Shown here: piece after piece, positions 35,900 to 46,094 of the stretch
Numbering within the stretch: position 1 is the stretch's first letter
Layout: each line of letters starts with the position of its first letter
DNA from: Apilactobacillus bombintestini
GTDB taxonomy: Bacteria > Bacillota > Bacilli > Lactobacillales > Lactobacillaceae
Assembly: GCF_003627035.1 (NCBI RefSeq)
Contig: NZ_CP032626.1
Span: 930,001-994,000 of the forward strand
DNA: 64,000 nt
Direction of reading: 5' to 3'
Notes under the pieces: generated by a model
Seen by the model: the letters and a program-made list of their open reading frames with translations, nothing else
Told to the model about the DNA's origin: nothing
Databases searched by the model: none
Position numbers and translations under genes: made by a program

Positions 35900-37723
35900 T
35901 TATTGTACAGTAACACTCTTAGCAAGGTTTCTTGGATGATCAACATCTAGTCCTTTGTTTAAACTAGTGTAGTATGCCAATAATTGTGCTGGAATAACAC
36001 TCAATAATGGTGTTAATAATTCATCAACGTCAGGAATAACAATATCATCATTATCCTTAGCCAATGATTCAGTCGTAATGGTAATGGTCTTAGCACCACG
36101 TGCCATAGTTTCTTCTAGGTTACTTCTAGTTAATCCGGCAGTATTACTTTGAGTAATAATACCAATAACTGGAGTGCCTTTTTCAATTAAAGCAATAGTT
36201 CCGTGCTTCAATTCACCAGAAGCAAATCCTTCAGCTAGAATGTATGAAATTTCCTTCAATTTAAGTGATGATTCTAGTGAAACAAAGTAATCAATGCCAC
36301 GACCAATGTAGAATGAACGGTTAGCATTTACGAAATACTTCTTAGATAATTCATTAATAGTTTCTTTTTCATCAACAATAGCTTGCATTCCTGTTGCTAC
36401 AAGTCCTAATTGTTGTTTCAAATTGAAGTTTTGTGCAGCTTCAACGTTATCTGATTCACCTAAGGCTTTAGCTAAAATAGCTTCCACAGTAATTTGCGCA
36501 GTGTATGCCTTAGTTGATGCAACTGAAATTTCTGGACCAGCATGTAATAGTAATGTGTAATTAGATTCACGTGATAATGTTGAATTTTCCACATTAGTAA
36601 TTGTTAAACTCTTGTATCCTAAACGATTAATATTAACAAGTACTTCACGACTATCAGCAGTTTCACCACTTTGACTTAAGAAGATAAAGAATGGTTTGTC
36701 AGCTAATAGAGGCATGTTGTAAGCAAATTCTGATGCAACGTGAACTTCAGTAGGAACTTGTGCTAATTTTTCAAATAAGTTCTTACCTACTAATCCAGCG
36801 TGATAACTAGTACCGGCAGCAACGATGTATAGACGATCAGATTGCTTAATAGCGTCCAATAAATCGTTATCTACAACTGGTTTACCATCGCTGTTTAAGT
36901 ACTTAGAAGATAGTTTTCTCATTACATTAGGTTGTTCATCAATTTCTTTTAACATGTAGTATGGGTAAGTACCCTTGTCAGCATCACTAGCGTCAATATC
37001 TACATGGAATGGTTTTCTATCATTTACTGCATTGCCGTCTTTGTCTTCAATTTCAACAGAATCAGGTTTAACAGTAACAAAATCACCATCGTCTAGTTCA
37101 AGAAAATCGTGTGTAATATTTAACATAGCTAATGAATCGGAGCAAACAACGTTGCAATCTTCACCAAGTCCAATTAATAAAGGACTCTTATTCTTAGCTA
37201 CATAAATAGTGTCAGGTTCTTCTCTATCCATTAATTGGAATGCATATGAAGATCCCTTAAGTTTAGATAAAGCTTTCTTAAATGCATCTTTAGCATTTAA
37301 TCCTTCTTTGGTAGCAAAGTAGTCAACTAGTTGAACTACTACTTCAGTATCAGTTTGAGAAGTGAATTCAACATCACTTAAGTATTTTTCTTTTAATTCA
37401 CGGTAGTTTTCAATAACACCATTGTGAACTAAGTAAAAGCGTTTATCTTGTGAGTAATGAGGGTGCGCATTTTCAACAGTTACTCCACCATGAGTAGCCC
37501 ATCTAGTATGTGCAATCCCAGCACTACCACTAATATCCATGTCATCAACGGCACTCTTTAAATTACTAATAGCACCTGTTCTCTTTACTAAATAATCCTT
37601 TTTTCCTTCATCATTAACATATAGTCCAGCGGAATCATAGCCACGATATTCTAGTTTTTTTAGACCATTAACTAGAATATTAACAGCATCTTTATTCCCT
37701 GTAACTCCAACAATTCCACACAT
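35900..37723 (-). CDS. glmS: Glutamine-fructose-6-phosphate aminotransferase (isomerizing)
   Basis: First committed step of UDP-GlcNAc synthesis: fructose 6-phosphate plus glutamine gives glucosamine 6-phosphate. 607 residues. The ATG at 37723 puts the nucleophile Cys directly after Met (MCGIVGVTGN), as needed after Met removal; AAAGG is 10 bp upstream. The glutaminase domain is followed by two SIS domains (IVAAGTSYHAGLVGK, FLSQSGETADS) and the C-terminal DHPRNLAKSVTVQ. The 299-bp gap upstream holds a TTGACA promoter and NagR/YvoA-like operators but no glmS ribozyme core. Confidence 0.96.
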   Translation of the reverse strand: MCGIVGVTGNKDAVNILVNGLKKLEYRGYDSAGLYVNDEGKKDYLVKRTGAISNLKSAVDDMDISGSAGIAHTRWATHGGVTVENAHPHYSQDKRFYLVHNGVIENYRELKEKYLSDVEFTSQTDTEVVVQLVDYFATKEGLNAKDAFKKALSKLKGSSYAFQLMDREEPDTIYVAKNKSPLLIGLGEDCNVVCSDSLAMLNITHDFLELDDGDFVTVKPDSVEIEDKDGNAVNDRKPFHVDIDASDADKGTYPYYMLKEIDEQPNVMRKLSSKYLNSDGKPVVDNDLLDAIKQSDRLYIVAAGTSYHAGLVGKNLFEKLAQVPTEVHVASEFAYNMPLLADKPFFIFLSQSGETADSREVLVNINRLGYKSLTITNVENSTLSRESNYTLLLHAGPEISVASTKAYTAQITVEAILAKALGESDNVEAAQNFNLKQQLGLVATGMQAIVDEKETINELSKKYFVNANRSFYIGRGIDYFVSLESSLKLKEISYILAEGFASGELKHGTIALIEKGTPVIGIITQSNTAGLTRSNLEETMARGAKTITITTESLAKDNDDIVIPDVDELLTPLLSVIPAQLLAYYTSLNKGLDVDHPRNLAKSVTVQ

Positions 37724-37746
37724 ATTACGTTTTCCTTTCACTTTTT

Positions 37747-37764
37747 AAATTGGTATATACAAAT
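37747..37764. promoter_or_regulatory. NagR/YvoA-like (GntR family) operator before glmS, site 1
   Basis: AAATTGGTATATACAAAT, whose halves ATTGGTAT and ATTTGTAT agree at seven of eight positions. It resembles the dre sites of GntR-type GlcNAc regulators. It lies between the promoter and the glmS start (24 bp upstream of the ATG), a position expected to block transcription. Confidence 0.6.
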
Positions 37765-37794
37765 ATTTTTCATTTATTTTCTTTAACATAATCT

Positions 37795-37823
37795 AGATTA
37801 CAAGTTTTATTATATATTGTCAA
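37795..37823 (-). promoter_or_regulatory. glmS promoter
   Basis: Perfect -35 TTGACA (37818-37823, minus) with a weak TAATCT -10 (37795-37800) at 17-bp spacing. Confidence 0.55.
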
Positions 37824-37837
37824 TTAATTAATTTAAA

Positions 37838-37853
37838 ATTGGTATAGTTTAAT
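37838..37853. promoter_or_regulatory. NagR/YvoA-like half operator before glmS, site 2
   Basis: ATTGGTATAGTTTAAT. The left half equals site 1; the right half is poorly conserved. It sits 14 bp upstream of the -35 box. A third, weaker GTGGTATAC match is at 37952-37960. Confidence 0.4.
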
Positions 37854-37978
37854 TTCAAATGTCACAATATCCACAATTTATCTAATAAAATCGCTTTATA
37901 CAAACTGTATTCATATTACATCTATATTTCTTATTCCCTAATTTAAACAAAGTGGTATACATCGTATCTAATTAATAA

Positions 37979-38016
37979 AAAAGAGCCCGTAAGGATAAAA
38001 CCTTACAGGCTCTTTT
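37979..38016 (-). terminator. Terminator after glmM
   Basis: Stem AAAAGAGCC-GTAAGG/CCTTAC-GGCTCTTTT (one mismatch) with T4, separating the cdaA-cdaR-glmM operon from glmS. Confidence 0.87.
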
Positions 38017-38022
38017 AATTTT

Positions 38023-39375
38023 TTATTCAACACCGAAGCGTTCTCTAACTACATCAGCGATACGTTTTGTGTAACCATCAACTAATTCTTGTGTTGGAGC
38101 TTCAGCCATAACACGTAATAATGGTTCAGTTCCACTAGGTCTTACAAGTACTCGACCATCACCGTTCATTTCATTTTCAACTTCAGAAATTACTTTTTGA
38201 ACTTCACTATCATTTTGTGCAGCTTTTTTATCAGCTACTTTTACATTAATTAATTGTTGAGGATACTTAGTTACTTCTGCAGCTAATTCTGATAATTTCT
38301 TACCAGTATCTTTCATAACATGTAGTAATTGTAAACTAGTTAATAATCCGTCACCAGTTGTATTGAAATCTAAGAATACAATGTGTCCTGATTGTTCACC
38401 ACCAAGGTTGTAACCAGATCTGTTCATTTCTTCAACAACGTATCTGTCACCAACTTTAGTTTGAACATTGTGCATTCCATTAGCTTCCATAGCTTTGTAC
38501 ATACCAAGGTTACTCATAACAGTTGTAACAACTGTATCTTGCTTCAAGCGACCACGATCAGACATGTATTTTCCGCAAATATACATAATCTTGTCACCAT
38601 CTACAAGTTCACCGTTTTCATCAACAGCAATACAACGGTCACCATCACCGTCAAATGCTAATCCAATTTGAGCACCCTTGTCTACAACCATTTTTTGTAA
38701 TTGTTCAGGATGAGTGGAACCAACTTGGTCATTAATATTAATTCCATTAGGCATGGTAGCCATAGTTTCAAAATCGATTCCTAAATCAGCATATAAACGT
38801 GATACTAGATTACTTGTAGCACCATTAGCTGAGTCAACACAAATCTTCATTCCTGATAAATCATCTGGAACAGTTTGTTCTAGGAATCTAATGTATTTTT
38901 GACTACCTTCAGAATAGTCATCAACACTACCTAATCCCTTAGCTGAAGGACGAGGTAAATCATCTTTATCAGATTCTAGAATAGCTTCGATTTCTTCTTC
39001 TAGTTCATCTGATAACTTGTATCCATCTGAACCAAAGAATTTAATACCGTTGTATTCAGCTGGGTTATGTGATGCAGTAATCATAACACCGGCAGCTGCT
39101 CCTTGTGTACGAACTAAGTATGCAACTCCTGGAGTAGTAACTACACCCAATTCTAATACTTCAATACCAGCTGATAATAAACCAGCTACCAAAGCACTTT
39201 GTAGCATTTGACCAGAAATTCTAGTATCTCTTGCTACTAATACTTGTGGTTGTCCTTCTGATTCACTGTGCTTGGTTAAAATATATCCACCAGCACGTCC
39301 ACATTTAAAAGCTAATTCTGGACTTAAATCCTTATTAGCAATTCCTCTAACACCATCGGTTCCAAAATACTTCAT
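38023..39375 (-). CDS. glmM: Phosphoglucosamine mutase
   Basis: Interconverts glucosamine 6-phosphate and glucosamine 1-phosphate for UDP-GlcNAc. 450 residues. The phosphoserine loop is [13 protein letters not shown], the metal-binding loop is DGDGDR, and the C-terminal phosphate loop is [14 protein letters not shown]. It is the last gene of the cdaA-cdaR-glmM operon. In other Firmicutes GlmM binds and inhibits CdaA, tying c-di-AMP to wall synthesis. Confidence 0.97.
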   Translation of the reverse strand: MKYFGTDGVRGIANKDLSPELAFKCGRAGGYILTKHSESEGQPQVLVARDTRISGQMLQSALVAGLLSAGIEVLELGVVTTPGVAYLVRTQGAAAGVMITASHNPAEYNGIKFFGSDGYKLSDELEEEIEAILESDKDDLPRPSAKGLGSVDDYSEGSQKYIRFLEQTVPDDLSGMKICVDSANGATSNLVSRLYADLGIDFETMATMPNGININDQVGSTHPEQLQKMVVDKGAQIGLAFDGDGDRCIAVDENGELVDGDKIMYICGKYMSDRGRLKQDTVVTTVMSNLGMYKAMEANGMHNVQTKVGDRYVVEEMNRSGYNLGGEQSGHIVFLDFNTTGDGLLTSLQLLHVMKDTGKKLSELAAEVTKYPQQLINVKVADKKAAQNDSEVQKVISEVENEMNGDGRVLVRPSGTEPLLRVMAEAPTQELVDGYTKRIADVVRERFGVE

Positions 39376-39412
39376 ATTCTTATCCCCATTTCATTTTTCA
39401 CTAATTAAAAAT

Positions 39413-40369
39413 CTACTGTGGTTTTACTGTTACTTTTATATTATCTGGATCAAATCCGCTAACTTTATTAAGTGTTTTATCTAATTGTACGGAAACATCC
39501 TTCTTTTTGTTAATTCCAGCAACATCTACATATGCAACTACATTATCAATATTAGATAGCTGCTTAGACTTTCCAAACACCTTAACTTTGTTAGTATCAG
39601 AAATAAAGTCATAACTACTTGATGATCCATTCTCTGCTTTAAATTTTACAGGAACAGTCTTGTTATTCCCACTACTAATTGGCAAGCTAACAGAAGTTGT
39701 TGAAGGCGTCAAGATAACATTTACAATTTTACCATTTTTATCCAGCGCTTCTAAAACAGCAGATGCATTAACAGTTTTTTTAGTATTTTGTGGAATACTT
39801 AACTGTGCAACTACATTTTTTATTTTAGAAATTTCATCTTCAGCACCAGTAACTTTTACATTTTTTGTACCAATTACAGGCTTACCAGCAGCATATCCAT
39901 CAGCTACATTATCTTTTTCATATTTAGCTTTTACCGGAAGATTCACTGTTTTTCTTGGTTGAATATTAACATCAATGGTTCCCGGATTAATACTATAATG
40001 TAATTCATTATTTAAGCCATCTTGATAAATCTTAACTGTATGCTCACCTACACCCAAGCTGGATAAATCAGCATATACTTTAAAATTTTGTGTATTTACG
40101 GTTGTAGTTACTAATGCAGCTGGACCAGTAATTTTAATAGAAACTTTCTCAGGATAACCAGTCACAAAATATCTGTTATTATCTACTTTTAATTGCAAAG
40201 GTAATGTAATCGTAGCTGATTTATTGGAAGTTAATTGAGTTTCATCACTATTTTGATCATAACTATTACCATTACCAAACATCTTAGATTGATTAACATA
40301 CATAAACAACAAGATAGCAAAAATTAAAGATAACAATCTTAAGAGCCATGGGCTATTAAATTTTCTCAT
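39413..40369 (-). CDS. cdaR: CdaA regulatory protein, YbbR-domain
   Basis: 318 residues: one N-terminal membrane helix (about 9-24) followed by extracytoplasmic YbbR repeats (about 50-315). The repeats show the recurring pattern of a strand, Val-x-Gly/Val, and a PxxVxV-type turn. CdaR binds and modulates the membrane cyclase CdaA. It shares one base with the end of cdaA (TAATG), so the two are coupled. Confidence 0.92.
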   Translation of the reverse strand: MRKFNSPWLLRLLSLIFAILLFMYVNQSKMFGNGNSYDQNSDETQLTSNKSATITLPLQLKVDNNRYFVTGYPEKVSIKITGPAALVTTTVNTQNFKVYADLSSLGVGEHTVKIYQDGLNNELHYSINPGTIDVNIQPRKTVNLPVKAKYEKDNVADGYAAGKPVIGTKNVKVTGAEDEISKIKNVVAQLSIPQNTKKTVNASAVLEALDKNGKIVNVILTPSTTSVSLPISSGNNKTVPVKFKAENGSSSSYDFISDTNKVKVFGKSKQLSNIDNVVAYVDVAGINKKKDVSVQLDKTLNKVSGFDPDNIKVTVKPQ

Positions 40370-41214
40370 TATTTTTGCCCCCTCATTGCTTGTTTCATCT
40401 TATCAAACCATCCAGTTAATAAGGTGAACACATTTTTATTCATGGAATCTTGATCTGTAATTAATTGATCACGTAGGAATTTGATGTAATCATCTTTACT
40501 CATCCCGCGTAACAATTCGTTATTTTGAGTTATAGAAACTTCACCAGTTTCTTCAGAAATAACAATAGTTAAAGCATCAGTTACTTCAGAGATTCCCACT
40601 GCAGCACGATGTCTAGTCCCTAATTCTTTTGGAATTAAATTGCTTTGAGATAATGGCAAATAAGCAGCTGCTACTGCCACTCTGTTATTACTAATAATAA
40701 CCGCACCATCATGTAGTGGTGTGTTTGGAATAAAGGTATTAATTAATAATTCTCCGGTAATATCGGCATCTAGTTTAATTCCAGTTTCAATATAATCTTC
40801 CAACCCCGTATCCATTTGAATTGTAATCAATGCACCAATTCTACGTTTAGACATATATTGAATGGCTTTATCCAATGCAGAAATCATCTTTTCGTTTTTA
40901 TAATTTTGGTTCTCTGCATGCTTTAAAATTGAACCGCGTCCAATATGTTCTAGCCCTCTTCTGATTTCGGGTTGGAAAATTATAATTATAGCTATTACTC
41001 CCCAGTTAATAACTTGATCAGTTAAATATGATACTGTGGTAAATCCAAAGATAACACTAATTATCTTCACAATAGCAATGGCTAATACCCCACGGAATAG
41101 TTGTACCGCTTTGGTCCCTTTAAGTAGGATAATTACCTCATATATAATAAACCAAACCACTAATATATCTAATAAATTACTAATGGTTAGTATATTGCTC
41201 CAATTTATCCCCAT
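40369..41214 (-). CDS. cdaA: Diadenylate cyclase CdaA
   Basis: Makes c-di-AMP from two ATP. 281 residues: three N-terminal membrane helices (about 11-90) and a DAC domain with the catalytic DGA at 169-171 (PLHDGAVII) and RHR at 201-203 (GTRHRAAVG). GGAGG lies 7 bp before ATG. First gene of cdaA-cdaR-glmM. c-di-AMP targets in this window could include Kup and, through potassium control, the kup leader (inference). Confidence 0.96.
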   Translation of the reverse strand: MGINWSNILTISNLLDILVVWFIIYEVIILLKGTKAVQLFRGVLAIAIVKIISVIFGFTTVSYLTDQVINWGVIAIIIIFQPEIRRGLEHIGRGSILKHAENQNYKNEKMISALDKAIQYMSKRRIGALITIQMDTGLEDYIETGIKLDADITGELLINTFIPNTPLHDGAVIISNNRVAVAAAYLPLSQSNLIPKELGTRHRAAVGISEVTDALTIVISEETGEVSITQNNELLRGMSKDDYIKFLRDQLITDQDSMNKNVFTLLTGWFDKMKQAMRGQK

Positions 41215-41286
41215 ACATATTCCTCCAAATTAATTCATACTACTATTATATCACTCATAGAATATCTTTTTATCACTCATTTATAC

Positions 41287-41315
41287 ATTATAATTTTTAA
41301 GCTTAAATTGTTCAA
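41287..41315 (-). promoter_or_regulatory. Promoter of the cdaA-cdaR-glmM operon
   Basis: TTGAAC (41310-41315) and TATAAT (41287-41292) on the minus strand with 17-bp spacing. A second TATAAT nearer the gene lacks a good -35. Confidence 0.65.
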
Positions 41316-41371
41316 TTATTGTCTTTTTAGCGTTAAAATAAGATATATTAATTTTGTGAAAGGATTCAGGT

Positions 41372-42034
41372 ATGTTTAAAAATGTACGTTGGCAAATTCG
41401 CCTAATTTTTATATTATGGATAATTTTTCTGTTCTTGATGACCAGACCGCCATTTACTTTCTTAGTTTTAAATACTTTTCTAGGATATATTCCAATCGAG
41501 CTTAGTCTAGAATTAACCAATAAATATATTGAAAAATCATGGTTCTTTTGGCCTATTTTAATTCTTTGGTTCTTATTCTATCCTAATGCTCCATATCTTT
41601 TAACTGATCTTTTTCATTTAAGTCGACTTAACCCATACAACAGTTATAATGGATTAATGCGTTTATCAATAACTATGTGGGGAAATTATGCATACCTAAT
41701 GATTAGTGCATTAGGATGTTCCTTAATTGGTTTTTACGGATTATTTCAAATTGTAAATCGCTGCTGCAGTTTCTTTGCCATTAAGTCCAAGCAAGTTAGA
41801 GTATATATTATTTTAATTTTGAATGTATTCTCTTCTATCGGAATCTATGTAGGTCGCTTCCTTAGATTACATACTATCTACTTAGCATTCTCACCTCGCT
41901 TAGTATTAGATCAACTATCAGAAATGTGGACGCCTAGAATGTTATTATTTGTTATCATTCTAACGGTAGTACAATCATTTATTTATTGGGTCCTATACTT
42001 AATAATTAAAGACGCAAGAGCAAGTGAATATTAA
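41372..42034 (+). CDS. DUF1361 membrane protein
   Basis: 220 residues with six or seven membrane helices. The segments FLFYPNAPYLLTDLFHL and SSIGIYVGRFLRLHT are hallmarks of the DUF1361 family of integral membrane proteins, whose role is unknown. AAAGGATTCAGG precedes the ATG. Divergent from cdaA and followed by a shared terminator. Confidence 0.8.
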   Translation: MFKNVRWQIRLIFILWIIFLFLMTRPPFTFLVLNTFLGYIPIELSLELTNKYIEKSWFFWPILILWFLFYPNAPYLLTDLFHLSRLNPYNSYNGLMRLSITMWGNYAYLMISALGCSLIGFYGLFQIVNRCCSFFAIKSKQVRVYIILILNVFSSIGIYVGRFLRLHTIYLAFSPRLVLDQLSEMWTPRMLLFVIILTVVQSFIYWVLYLIIKDARASEY

Positions 42035-42067
42035 AAAAACAGCCTCCTTTATGGAGGCTATTTTTTT
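42034..42067. terminator. Bidirectional terminator between DUF1361 and the antiporter
   Basis: Stem AGCCTCC/GGAGGCT with a 4-nt loop and runs of A and T. Confidence 0.88.
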
Positions 42068-44027
42068 ATGAACTTAATTCATTATTTTCTACATAATTTA
42101 CTTCTTGTCTTAATTTAGATGCTAAATCTAAACTAATTTTATCTTCAATTAACAATTGTTGAATAGCACGTCTTTGTAGTTCTAGCGCATGCTCTTTAGT
42201 TATTCGATAATACTTTTCATAATCTAGAGAACGCGTTTTTAATACTGCATTTAGGTTGGTATACTCATCCACCATTGCATTTATTACTTTATTATCGTTA
42301 CTTCTATTCTGTAAGCTCTCAATAGTAAATTCATTAATCTTTATTAAAGCTTTTTGAATTCTTCTCTTTTGTTTTGCATCCGATTTTTGTCTAAATAACC
42401 ACAATTTAATAGTTTGGAATGCAGAAATAACTTCCAGTTTTAAATTAAAATCATTAAACGCAACTGAGTTTTTTAACTCGCGATGGTTAATTTGATAATT
42501 AATTATATTGGCTTCATTATGAGTTATTTCACCTTTAATAACTAATTTACGAACTGCTTTATGTTCATATTCAACCGCTAAACTGCGTACTTTTCTTTCT
42601 AAAGCATTGGGCTTTATAGATGATAATTGACGTATCATTAATTCATATTGATCAATTAAAATATTTCCAATATGTTTATCCATATTATCCATGGCTTTTA
42701 ATTCATCAATAACGTAATTTAAAACAAATATACGCGCTTTTTCTTCATTCCAATGATTATCGTTATTATATGAAACCACTGGATCATTTTTAGATATAAT
42801 CGGTAAAACAATCACTGCAGCTAACAAACTTAGCACAATTACTATTGAAGCAATAAATAGCACTAAATCTCTATCCGGGAAAATACGTTGTTGTTCAGTT
42901 ACCAACGGAATAGATAATACCCCGGCCATAGTAATAGAACCTCTAACACCAGAGAATCCTACAATATTAGCAGCTCTAAAGTCTATTGGTCCTAAACGTC
43001 TGGTAGTAATTAAATTATTAAAGATTTCATATATTAAAATCCAAGCAATTCTGATTACTAATAAAATCAACCAGGTTATTACGGCATATCCAATTGAAAC
43101 AAAAGTATTAAATTGCATCCCATTCACTACTGATTTCATAGCAAATGGCAACTCAATTCCTAATATTAAGAAAACGATTCCGTTAAGTAAATAAACAATT
43201 ATATCCCATGCTTGTTCACTTACTAGGACTAATTCTGCTGAAGACGCTTGTGAATTACTATTATTAACATGATAGACTATTCCAGCCGTTACTACAGCAA
43301 TTACGCCAGAGGCATGAAAAACATCTTCTGATAAAAGATAAATCAAAAATGGTGACAATATTTGTAGCACTACATTGAATACTACATTGTTTAAACCTTT
43401 TTTGTATAAACTCTTTCTAAGCAATGATATTGCCATCATGGTTACTACACCAATTAATGCTCCCGCCAAACTTATATAAAAGAAATCACCTACAGCACTC
43501 TTCAATGAAAAAGTTCCGTATATTGTAGCTGCAATAGCATATTTAAATCCAATCAATCCACTAGCATCGTTAATTAAACCTTCTCCATTAACTAAATGCA
43601 AAATGTTTTTAGGCAATCGTGCTTTCTTAGCAATAGATTCCACGGCAATGGGATCCGTAGGAGATAAAATTGCTGCTAATGCAAATGCAACTGGTAATGG
43701 CATAGATGGAATTAATTTATAAATAATCCATCCACCTACTGACATTGTTATAAATACCAGAATAATAGAATTAGCAAAAATCGGTCCTCGTAATTCCCAC
43801 AATTCATCTTTGGGAAATCTTCTTCCGTCATTGAATAATAACGGAGCTATAAATAATAGAAGAAACCAATCGGTACTCAAATTGATACTAAAATTAAAAA
43901 TTAAAGCTAAACCGCATCCCAATATTACTTGAATTAAACTTACTGGAATGCTTTTGACATAATGATTACAGACAGTAGAAAGCAGTAAAAGTGCTGATAG
44001 CAATAAAATGGTTTCGAGTATCTGCAT
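42066..44027 (-). CDS. Na+(K+)/H+ antiporter, CPA1 family
   Basis: 653 residues: about 12 membrane helices (1-405) and a long charged C-terminal cytoplasmic domain (about 410-653). The core motifs LFNDGRRFP and LSPTDPIAV, then NGEGLINDASGLIGF, match CPA1 antiporters. It expels Na+ or K+ in exchange for H+. The ATG follows GGGGGGA and lies 10 bp after the murB stop, so the two may be co-transcribed. Confidence 0.9.
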   Translation of the reverse strand: MQILETILLLSALLLLSTVCNHYVKSIPVSLIQVILGCGLALIFNFSINLSTDWFLLLFIAPLLFNDGRRFPKDELWELRGPIFANSIILVFITMSVGGWIIYKLIPSMPLPVAFALAAILSPTDPIAVESIAKKARLPKNILHLVNGEGLINDASGLIGFKYAIAATIYGTFSLKSAVGDFFYISLAGALIGVVTMMAISLLRKSLYKKGLNNVVFNVVLQILSPFLIYLLSEDVFHASGVIAVVTAGIVYHVNNSNSQASSAELVLVSEQAWDIIVYLLNGIVFLILGIELPFAMKSVVNGMQFNTFVSIGYAVITWLILLVIRIAWILIYEIFNNLITTRRLGPIDFRAANIVGFSGVRGSITMAGVLSIPLVTEQQRIFPDRDLVLFIASIVIVLSLLAAVIVLPIISKNDPVVSYNNDNHWNEEKARIFVLNYVIDELKAMDNMDKHIGNILIDQYELMIRQLSSIKPNALERKVRSLAVEYEHKAVRKLVIKGEITHNEANIINYQINHRELKNSVAFNDFNLKLEVISAFQTIKLWLFRQKSDAKQKRRIQKALIKINEFTIESLQNRSNDNKVINAMVDEYTNLNAVLKTRSLDYEKYYRITKEHALELQRRAIQQLLIEDKISLDLASKLRQEVNYVENNELSS

Positions 44028-44037
44028 TCAATCCCCC

Positions 44038-44916
44038 CTATTTTTTGTCGTTTCCGATAATTCTTACCTCGGTTTCCAAATGAACTTGGTTTTTCTTATA
44101 AACAGTGTCTTGCACATGCTTAATAACATGTAGGTAATCTGTAGCAGTAGCATGATCAATATTAACAATGAATCCAGCATGCTTCTTAGATACTTGGGCA
44201 CCACCAGATTGATATCCTTGTAATCCTGCGTCATGAATCAATTTTCCTGCAAAATAGCCTTTAGGACGTTTAAATACACTACCACATGATGGTAAATCCA
44301 ATGGTTGCTTGGAAGCTCTTAATTCATTTAAATGATCCATTTCAGCTTGAATTTTGTCACGGTCGCCTGGCTTTAGTTTAAAAGTAGCAGACAAAACAAT
44401 ATCATCGTAATCTTGTACGGAACTGTGACGATATCCAAAATCTAATTCTTTATTATCTAATTTTTTGATTTCATTTTCTGGCGTTAATACCATAGCTGAA
44501 TCTACTACATTAGCAGTTTCACCACCATATGCACCAGCGTTCATAAAGATGGCACCACCAATACTACCTGGAATTCCAGCAGCAAATTCTATTCCTGTTA
44601 AGCCATGTTTTTGCGCTGCAATAGTAGTATCGATATATCTAGCACCTGCTTGTGCAGTTACCAAATTATCTTCAACTTCGATGTTATTCATTTCAGTTAA
44701 GATAATAACTAATCCAGTAATACCGCCATCTTTAATGATTAAATTACTAGCATTACCTAACACAGTAATAGGCATATTCTTTTCTTTAGCCATGTTTAAT
44801 AATTCTTGTACTTGTTTTACTGAAGTAGGAAAAGCTACCATATCAGCATTTCCACCAGTTTTGGTAAATGTGTAATTTGATAATGGTTCATTTTTTAAAA
44901 TTTTTATATTTTTCAT
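44038..44916 (-). CDS. murB: UDP-N-acetylenolpyruvoylglucosamine reductase
   Basis: FAD enzyme that reduces UDP-GlcNAc-enolpyruvate to UDP-MurNAc with NADPH. 292 residues. FAD-binding [35 protein letters not shown] and the catalytic Ser segment SCGSVFKRP are present; it is the short type IIb form. The ATG at 44916 is chosen by similarity ([17 protein letters not shown]). An ATG three codons earlier is only 2 bp from the AAGGA site, so the exact start is uncertain. Confidence 0.94.
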   Translation of the reverse strand: MKNIKILKNEPLSNYTFTKTGGNADMVAFPTSVKQVQELLNMAKEKNMPITVLGNASNLIIKDGGITGLVIILTEMNNIEVEDNLVTAQAGARYIDTTIAAQKHGLTGIEFAAGIPGSIGGAIFMNAGAYGGETANVVDSAMVLTPENEIKKLDNKELDFGYRHSSVQDYDDIVLSATFKLKPGDRDKIQAEMDHLNELRASKQPLDLPSCGSVFKRPKGYFAGKLIHDAGLQGYQSGGAQVSKKHAGFIVNIDHATATDYLHVIKHVQDTVYKKNQVHLETEVRIIGNDKK

Positions 44917-45026
44917 AATAATCATTTTCCTTATAAACATAATTTGTCGCGTACCTTAATTTTACCACGATACAGGCTTTTAGTCCTATGTTATAATCGT
45001 ACAAGAAACTAAAAAAGGAGTTTATT

Positions 45027-45563
45027 ATGAATTTCGTAGCAATTGATTTTGAAACGGCCAATAGTAAACGTGAAAGTCCCTGCTCACTGGCTTTGGTAGT
45101 AGTTCGCGATAATAAAGTAGTTGATGAATTTTATTCTTTAATTAACCCAGAAGCACCTTTTAGCGGCCGCAATAGTTCTATAAATAACATTTATCCCAAA
45201 GATGTGGCAGATGCACCTACCTTTCCAGAAATTTGGCCCATTATTAAACAGTTCTTTAGCAAAGACAAATTAGTAATAGCTCATAATAATTCCTTCGACA
45301 ATAGTGTTTTATCTAAAACTTTAATTAGATACGGTTTAACAGTACCAATGTATTTAACACTAGATACTGTTAAAACCAGTAAAGCATTTTATCCAGAATT
45401 TAAAAATCATAAATTAAACACTGTATGCGATAACTTAGGTATTGAATTACATCATCACCATAACGCATTAGATGATAGTTTAGCTTGTGCTAATATCTTA
45501 ATTTATCAAGATAAGCATTTTACAGACGATGCCATTAAACAATTTATACGCATAAAAAAATAA
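45027..45563 (+). CDS. DnaQ-like 3'-5' exonuclease (DEDDh)
   Basis: 178 residues, the exonuclease domain alone. All acidic motifs are visible: Asp7 and Glu9 (AIDFETAN), Asp near 91 (NNSFDNSVL), and His/Asp in HHHNALDDSLA. Such stand-alone domains act in DNA repair or RNA turnover; which cannot be told. AAAGGAG is 7 bp before ATG. A TATAAT box lies at 44992-44997. Confidence 0.88.
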   Translation: MNFVAIDFETANSKRESPCSLALVVVRDNKVVDEFYSLINPEAPFSGRNSSINNIYPKDVADAPTFPEIWPIIKQFFSKDKLVIAHNNSFDNSVLSKTLIRYGLTVPMYLTLDTVKTSKAFYPEFKNHKLNTVCDNLGIELHHHHNALDDSLACANILIYQDKHFTDDAIKQFIRIKK

Positions 45564-45589
45564 ACATCCATTTGGATGTTTATTTTTTT
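45558..45589. terminator. Bidirectional terminator between the exonuclease and GNAT genes
   Basis: Stem AAATAAACATCC/GGATGTTTATTT with a 4-nt loop. Both genes end within or next to it. Confidence 0.85.
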
Positions 45590-46089
45590 AATCTATATTG
45601 CATTTCTATAGTAGATTGAACCATACCTTTAGCATTAATAATCCGTTTTTTACTATTATTAAAACCACATTTTTTATATAATCCAACAGCATTACTATTA
45701 GTCTTCTTAACTAGTAGTAATAAACGCTCTAAGTTACTATCATGAATTCCCCAATTAATTACAAAATTTATTAAATGAGTTCCTACAGATTGATGCCAAT
45801 AGTCTTTTAAAACTGCCACTCCAATTTCACCAAAACCAGATTCTTCTAATTCTTGAACAGTAGCAATACCAACTAATTTGTCTTTGTATCTAGCAATTAC
45901 CATCAAGAAGCTTCTAGTTTGATTAATTAACATAATTTCTCTTGCCTGAGCTTCTACCGGTAGTTCACCTAATTTAGGATCAATAGTAAAAGAATCCGAT
46001 TCTGATTTTAATTGGCTTAACAGTTGTATAACTTCTTCAGCATCATGCGGTTGAGCAATTTTTACATTTATGTCAGTAGAATTAATCAT
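45580..46089 (-). CDS. GNAT-family N-acetyltransferase
   Basis: 169 residues with the GNAT acetyl-CoA fold: IGEIGV-type strand (GFGEIGVAVLKDYWHQSVGTH, pyrophosphate loop) and LLVKKTNSNAVGLYKKCGF. Substrate unknown. It follows tsaE by 5 bp, a conserved arrangement in lactobacilli, so a role in ribosomal protein or metabolite acetylation is possible. The ribosome site is weak, suggesting coupling to tsaE. Confidence 0.82.
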   Translation of the reverse strand: MINSTDINVKIAQPHDAEEVIQLLSQLKSESDSFTIDPKLGELPVEAQAREIMLINQTRSFLMVIARYKDKLVGIATVQELEESGFGEIGVAVLKDYWHQSVGTHLINFVINWGIHDSNLERLLLLVKKTNSNAVGLYKKCGFNNSKKRIINAKGMVQSTIEMQYRLKK

Positions 46090-46094
46090 TACGA

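Noticed and set aside
35703-35939. 78-codon plus-strand frame
   Set aside because: It runs antisense to the 40-residue basic gene, through the glmS terminator and into glmS.
37724-38022. glmS ribozyme before glmS
   Set aside because: The conserved core was looked for on the minus strand and not found; the gap contains a promoter and dyads instead.
41281-41520. 79-codon minus-strand frame
   Set aside because: It overlaps the cdaA promoter and the 5' end of the DUF1361 gene antisense; no ribosome site and an unlikely composition.
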